The translations under genes and the position numbers were made by a program. From Piliocolobus tephrosceles (Eukaryota > Chordata > Mammalia > Primates > Cercopithecidae), in the NCBI RefSeq assembly GCF_002776525.5, contig NC_045436.1, forward strand, positions 7,231,918-7,295,917: 64,000 nucleotides of DNA. Reading direction: 5' to 3'. The notes below the pieces were generated by a model. It did not search any database, had not been told where the DNA came from, and was given only the letters and a program-made list of their open reading frames with translations. Position 1 is the first letter of the stretch; every line of letters begins with the position of its first letter. Shown here one piece after another: positions 58,881 to 64,000 of this stretch.

Positions 58881-59879
58881 AGCTTTACTGCAAAAGAATT
58901 TTGGATAATTTGTAAGTGGTAAGCAAAGGTTTTGTGAAATTATGTTAGTCTGTTACATGTGATGAGAAAACCATCAATCATTTCAACAGTATGGTGTTTT
59001 TATAACTCAATACGGGTTGGTTTTCTTTCTATTAAAGTCTAAATATTTTATACATGTCCACTATGTGACTTGGCATGTTTACCCCCATCCTAGAAATCCA
59101 CACAAACCCTGAATATTTAATTTACTATTAAAATAACCAAAGGTTATTTCACTGTTCCTAAAAAGACACTAAACTGGTTTGGAAATTTCTCAGGTCAGAG
59201 TAATATTTGTCTGGTAAAAATAATCATAAAACTGTAGCTTTGGAGATCACATATACATAAAAAATTAGAGAAGAAATTAAATTATTTTGTAAGGATACAT
59301 TTTCCCTTTATTAGACCATATTATAAAATATACTATTTCTCATAAGGCTTCATGGTTTCAAAATAAAATTCTGGCTCCAAAAGTAAATATGTTTACTTAA
59401 CAATTTAAGAGTCTCCCTTAAAATCAAACTCTTTCCACTGCACAAATAAAAACCTGTCAAGACTGCCAAATATATTATGTCCGGAAAAGCATGTATACTC
59501 ATTTTTCAGAAAATAAAATCATTTAAAAATGAAGAGTACAAAGTCATCTTTTAACTCTTGAATAACATTATGTAATTACTCATTTATGAGTGAAAATGAA
59601 TCATTGTTTTCGGCAGCTGCAAATGACTGTTAGGCCCAGGTCCTTCAGTTCCTCACCTCTTGCTACCTCCTCTTCCCACGACCACTGGCTTCTGTCCCAG
59701 CATTCTTCTAGAACTTTTAAATTACTAATGCCTTCCGGTTTCATAAACACTCGTCAATTACACTACCTATTACATAATTTTATATAGTCTTCATTCTAGA
59801 TCCCTCAACTAAAATGAAAACCTTCCTCTTGAAATTGTGTCTTAGTATTCGATGACATTAGGCTCTCAGTTGTCCTGTC
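58881..59879. other. Unassigned AT-rich sequence
   Basis: No gene is seen. From about 59620 the pyrimidine-rich text may be an L2 relic. Confidence 0.4.
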
Positions 59880-60925
59880 TCTGACTTCTTTCCATGGTAT
59901 TCATTAACTACCAGTTTCTTACTTCCCCTTGAACTGATGATTTTCTTCCTTTGTTTTCTTGGCTTGACTCCTCATATGGCTTTCTATACAAAATATAAGT
60001 AAAAGAACAAAATGAAATTGACATTCCCAGGTTTGGCCATGCTCTCCAGCACTATGTCTAATATCTCTATTTGTATGCAGAACAAAATTATATAGACAAC
60101 GTGCCAAGTCTTAATTTCAAAGCTCTTTATTTCCTGTTATATTTAGTCACTCATCTCCCCCTCTTCAGTGACACCATCTAAAAGAACTCCTTCTTGGAAA
60201 TTAAACACATCACCAAATCATGATACCTTGTTTTTTTCTGCTGGTATGTTATTTTTCAGAAACCTCTTTCCATTTGGACAGCCACTATGCCAATTGCTTC
60301 AAGCCTAGACTCCTTTCCTGTCTCTCTGATTCTGGTCTCTCAAAGCAAACTGTCTCAACAATGACCCCCTTCAAGTGGAAAATCCTGTTCCTTTGTGCTT
60401 GTCAGCACAGTCTTGCCCATCATTACCCACCTGTGTGTCAGATGTTTGTCATCACCTGGAAGCAATTCATCATTATTTTTATGTCCTTGCTTTTGCCATC
60501 TTATCCAAAATATACTCACTTCCTCATCATCTGTACAAATGTTTATCTCCACTTCTTGCAAAACTGGCTTAAAACTCACTATTGCCATACATAAATTCCT
60601 ATTTTAACCCACCATATTCTAGAACTCCTGTTATAATTTGCCCAACCATTTAAAGGCTGTGTTTGCACTACAAAAACTGCTTCACTGCATTTAATAAATA
60701 TTTATGGGATATGTACTGTTCACCCACTGGACCTGAGAATAAATGTCTGAATGAATCCCTTAAATTTCATTTAGGTCTCATTTTAAAGATATCGCAAGCA
60801 TCTATCATGTGATTATGTTACCTGCATCAACTCCTTGAGGGTAAAGTCATATTTTACATTTTGTAAAATATGAACATCCAGCCAGCATGCTTAGCATTAA
60901 AAGGGCACTTATTAAACTGCACTGG
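59880..60925 (+). mobile_element. Probable L2-like LINE relic
   Basis: The pyrimidine-rich text aagcctagactcctttcctg, a 'ctttgtgcttgtcagcacag' line and a terminal atcaactccttgagggtaaa, ccagcatgcttagcatta block follow L2 order loosely. Near 60690-60760 a reversed L2/MIR-like end (aataaatatttatgggatat) is mixed in. The 124-codon frame 60220-60594, the longest in the window, translates this relic and shows no domain. Confidence 0.45.
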
Positions 60926-60933
60926 CCAGAGTA

Positions 60934-60985
60934 GCCTAAATAGCTCAGTTGGGAGAATGTTAGACTGAAGATCGAAACCGCACCA
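60934..60985 (+). pseudogene. tRNA-Phe(GAA) retropseudogene, internally deleted
   Basis: Bases 60934-60972 match the 5' half of tRNA-Phe: acceptor arm start gcctaaatagctcag, D-loop ttgggaga and anticodon arm agactgaagatc with anticodon GAA. The variable and T arms are missing, and the copy resumes at ccgcacca, like the mature 3' end cggcACCA. Nuclear tRNA genes do not encode CCA, so a genomic CCA suggests that a mature tRNA was reverse-transcribed. At 52 nt without a T arm (no B box) it cannot be a working tRNA gene. Confidence 0.75.
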
Positions 60986-62034
60986 GCCCATCAAAATTAT
61001 TTTCAGTGGTATACTTAATATACCAAGGTTCCAAATAACGAAACCAGAACCAGGTTTATTAATTCTACTGCCCTTACCAAATGTACATTATTTTGCATTA
61101 TGAAAATGAAATTACTCTCTATATTATTCTTTCTCAAAAATTTTAATTTGTAATCTACACAACCTTGATACATGATAGTTAAATACAGTTAATCTATTAT
61201 CTACAGTAATTCAAAGATAAAGAGACAAGTACACAAAATAATAGTAACCATAACAATCACCAGCTTCAATTAAAAGACACTTCACATTTCATTCCGGGCT
61301 TCATACAGTTCGAGTTCCATATAGGTAACTTTGGCATCCGACGAGAGGCACATGAAACTATATTACAACTCTAGTTTGCAGCAGTCATAAAAAGGGCTGG
61401 CTATGGCTGTTTCTCTTCCACATTATATCCCACACCCCAGTGACTCTCCAAATTCTAGAAATCAGGTGCAAGAATTAGGGAGTTAAAGAGATTAGAGATG
61501 TCCACTGTGGAGCTCCTCTAATATGCTGACATTCAGAACAAAGTTATGATACCGAGTGAGGTATAGTACTAGAGGACTCACATAGAGGAAGAGAAAAGAG
61601 AAAACAGAGGGTCTCGTCATGCAATACAATGCTTTGTTCTGTTTCTTTTGCCAGGAACTGGATCTCTTTCTGGCTTAAATAACTAACATCATCTGGAAGA
61701 TCCCCAAGGGACTAGATTTATCATAAAACCACTTTAGACATTTCAGTTTCCTTAAGGCCAAGGCAGTGTGTATTGAGGGTTATCTATATTAAGTTTAGCC
61801 CTTTACAATAAGACAAGTCTGGAACGCAACTGGACCACCCTCATGCCCTTGTCGGAGAAGGTAAGACAGAATCTGGTGGAAACTCTTTGGGCTGTCCTGC
61901 AATAAATGTGCAGAATATGGGGTTCTAACTCTGCATTTTTCTGTGGCTTTTGTGATCCTGGACCTTACATAAAATTTCTATTACCAAGATTTTTGTTGAT
62001 TTTCTCTATAGAGTCCCCTGCCCATCTTCTGTGC
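60986..62034. other. Unassigned sequence with a small CpG-bearing segment at 61275-61360
   Basis: Most is AT-rich. The segment 61275-61360 keeps several CpGs (ccggg, ttcgag, atccgacgag) and has a donor-like atag/gtaact at 61322-61331. No gene is recognised. Confidence 0.4.
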
Positions 62035-62230
62035 TACCATTGAATCCTATACTTAACACTGTATTAACCGGTGTCATACTCCACAATCCCCTGTTTACTT
62101 GACTGCATTTATGAATCAACTACAAACACCTTGAGAACAGGGATGCTGTCTTTCTCAGCATTGGATCCCAATGGCTCACACGGTACACCTAACACCAGCA
62201 TTCGCTCAGTAAAAAAATTACTGAAATATT
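62035..62230 (+). mobile_element. L2 LINE 3' end
   Basis: acaaacaccttgagaacagg, gatgctgtctttctcagcat, ggatcccaatggctcacac and gcattcgctcagtaaa follow the L2 terminus. Confidence 0.7.
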
Positions 62231-63569
62231 GGTTTTTCAGATTTTAGTTTAAAATGCCAAATTCCAGAAACCCACAAAGCTAAGTCATACCAAATTCCAT
62301 CACACTTTTTTGCTTCTATGTTCACTATTTACCTCTAAAACAAAGTATCAAATATTGAACAATTTAATGAGACTCCAGTATGTATTTATATACTGTATGT
62401 ATGTATATACGTGTCACACACAGTATGTGAGACAAATGGATTTATAGTTACTTGGTTAAATTTATTGATAGCTTGTTCAGGATTGAAATTGGGTATAACT
62501 CCATGTTATTCGATGAGGATGATAAATTGATATATAATATCTTTTGTTCTGGAGTCTGAAAATAATTATTTCTGAAGTCATCTGAAATGCGCATTTCCAT
62601 AAAGTTGCCATTAGACAAAGGGATCTGTATCACTCTTTCAAAATTAACCAGTTCATACTCTTACAAATCCATTATCAGCCGTTTTGCAGATGCATTTGTA
62701 ATGAAGGGGGAAAATGTTATGTATACACTTATGTCACTCCTAAAAATAGAAATGTGGACAGGGCTGTGAAAGTCATTTGCACAGCCACTACCAGAAAATA
62801 CTGATTTATATACCCTACCACAATTTTTTCAGTGCCTGAAAGGAACATGGTATACTTTCATTGATAGGCGGTATAACATAAAAAGTCTTCTTGAACGTTT
62901 GTGAATTATGAATAGAGAAAACTATGAAAAACAGATTTATAATAAAGGTACTATGTATCTTTCTAAGTGAAAATGAAACATTATAAAATTTCTAACATGG
63001 CTTAAAACATGGAGTATCTGTGGCCATTAGAGAACTATTAATTTATTAATGTATATTAAATGATAATATTTGCATTATCAACTGTCCTGAATTTAAAAAG
63101 TTAATTTTGTCTTGTAATTCTATAAATAAATTAATTCAGACAGTACCAACTCAAGTAGCTTTCATGATCATTAACAGTAAATCACACAATTATCAGTAAC
63201 TCTAAGAAGGACCAATTTGTATAACTTTTAATACATTTTAAAATGGGTACTCTAGTGCAGAAATAACACGACAGCTTTTCTTTATCATTAATTTCTTTAA
63301 GATTAATATTCCTGAATCTTTCCTGATGTACAAAATTTAACAAACAATTCGCATAGGTAGGCACACAATCATTCAAATGTAATCTTAATCAAAGGACAAT
63401 TCATATCAACCAACTTTTAAAACTTTCCCTTGTTTTCCCCATGTATTAAAAATAATCACATGGAACAAATAAGGTAAAGTATTACCACTGTTCCATCAGT
63501 TGTGAAAGGGAAAACAAGAAAACACAGCCTATATAATTGATTGGTAATGGTGCACTCCATACACATGAG
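62231..63569. other. Unassigned AT-rich sequence
   Basis: There is a short tatgta/tgtatg-rich run at 62385-62412. The frames at 62448-62769 and 63182-63376 have no recognised domain. Confidence 0.4.
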
Positions 63570-63812
63570 AAGTACAGCAATGATTCAGAGCATTAAGTGT
63601 TAAGCCACACTGCCTGGGTTCAAATCCTAGCTCCACAACTGACTAGCTGCATGACCTCAGGCCAGTTACTTCATCTCTTTTTGACCTCAGTTTCTTGTAA
63701 AATGGGTGGTAAAAATAGTACCTATTTTATAGGATTGGTGTAAGGATTAAATACACGAATCTATGCAGAGTACGTAGAACAGTACCTGCCATTTGATGTT
63801 TGCTGCTATCAT
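63570..63812 (+). mobile_element. MIR SINE, near full length
   Basis: cactgcctgggttcaaatcc, tagctccacaactgactagc, tgcatgacctcaggccagtt, acctcagtttcttgtaaaat, ggtgtaaggattaaatac and agaacagtacctgcc follow the MIR consensus closely. Confidence 0.9.
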
Positions 63813-63915
63813 CACTTACTTTCTACTGTGTGTGTGTTACTCATTGTGATAAATGCTAGAAATAAACTAGTAGTAAGAAAGCATGAGTCCCACTCTCAAG
63901 AAAGTAACAGGCTAA

Positions 63916-64000
63916 TGTGGTTCGGGTTTGTGTCCCCACACAAATCTCCTGTAGCATTGTAATCCCGAGCGTTGGAGGGGCCTAGTGGGAGGTGACTGGT
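63916..64000 (+). mobile_element. MaLR LTR (MST/THE1 type), cut by window end
   Basis: tgtggttcgggtttgtgtcc, ccacacaaatctcctg, and gttggaggggcctagtggga are the start of an MST/THE1-type LTR in sense orientation. The rest lies beyond the window. Confidence 0.82.

Noticed and set aside
60220..60594. Longest open frame in the window (124 codons)
   Set aside because: Lies in an L2-like pyrimidine-rich relic, is rich in Phe/Leu/Cys from composition, and has no domain; frames overlap on both strands.
60934..60985. Functional tRNA-Phe gene
   Set aside because: Half of the molecule including the T arm/B box is missing and no TTTT terminator follows at the right place.
1..64000. Bacterial, phage or viral operon-like system
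   Set aside because: Alu/L1/L2 content, AT-rich non-coding character and lack of long frames show mammalian nuclear DNA; no such system is visible.

Overview
This window is nuclear genomic DNA from a primate, most likely an Old World monkey (Cercopithecidae). Alu elements of several ages sit on both strands among L2, MIR, L1, MaLR, ERV and Tigger/hAT remnants. The youngest Alu (40907-41233, antisense) carries a set of changes from the human AluY consensus that I recognise from macaque/baboon AluYR subfamilies, which is why I favour a monkey over an ape.

I find no confident protein-coding gene, promoter-associated CpG island or functional RNA gene. Most apparent reading frames of 60-120 codons are translations of Alu, L2, L1 or simple repeats. 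The window could be intergenic or deep intronic, and the sequence alone does not decide. Two frames not explained by repeats are listed as weak candidates. One is an antisense 104-codon frame at 51156-51470 with good splice-like signals and a coding-like codon pattern. The other is a sense frame at 29914-30216.

Layout. 0-17 kb is dense in repeats: a Tigger inserted into an L2, six full or truncated Alus plus a monomeric one, a long L2 at 8.5-9.6 kb, a tiny TTAA-flanked inverted-repeat element at 15.15 kb and an ERVL-type LTR at 15.8-16.4 kb. 17-24 kb holds a MER5A, another hAT relic and seven Alus. 25-26 kb is an L1 3' end that itself received a very short L1 tail. 26-28 kb is repeat-poor. 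29.2-29.8 kb is a MaLR LTR. 32.5-34.3 kb is a second long L2, broken by an hAT element and by an LTR-like insertion. 35-49 kb mixes MIR, Alu, L2, HAL1-like and antisense L1 remnants. 51-58 kb is markedly poor in recognisable repeats and contains the candidate exon, plausible conserved non-coding DNA and one Tigger. 58.2-58.9 kb is a purine-rich tract next to a CpG-rich solo LTR with an intact target duplication. 59-64 kb holds L2-like DNA, a tRNA-Phe retropseudogene, a MIR and the start of a MaLR LTR cut by the window end.

No genes act together here. The biology visible is the layered history of insertions, which can be ordered by nesting and target-site duplications. Repeat family names rest on remembered consensus features, not on an alignment run.
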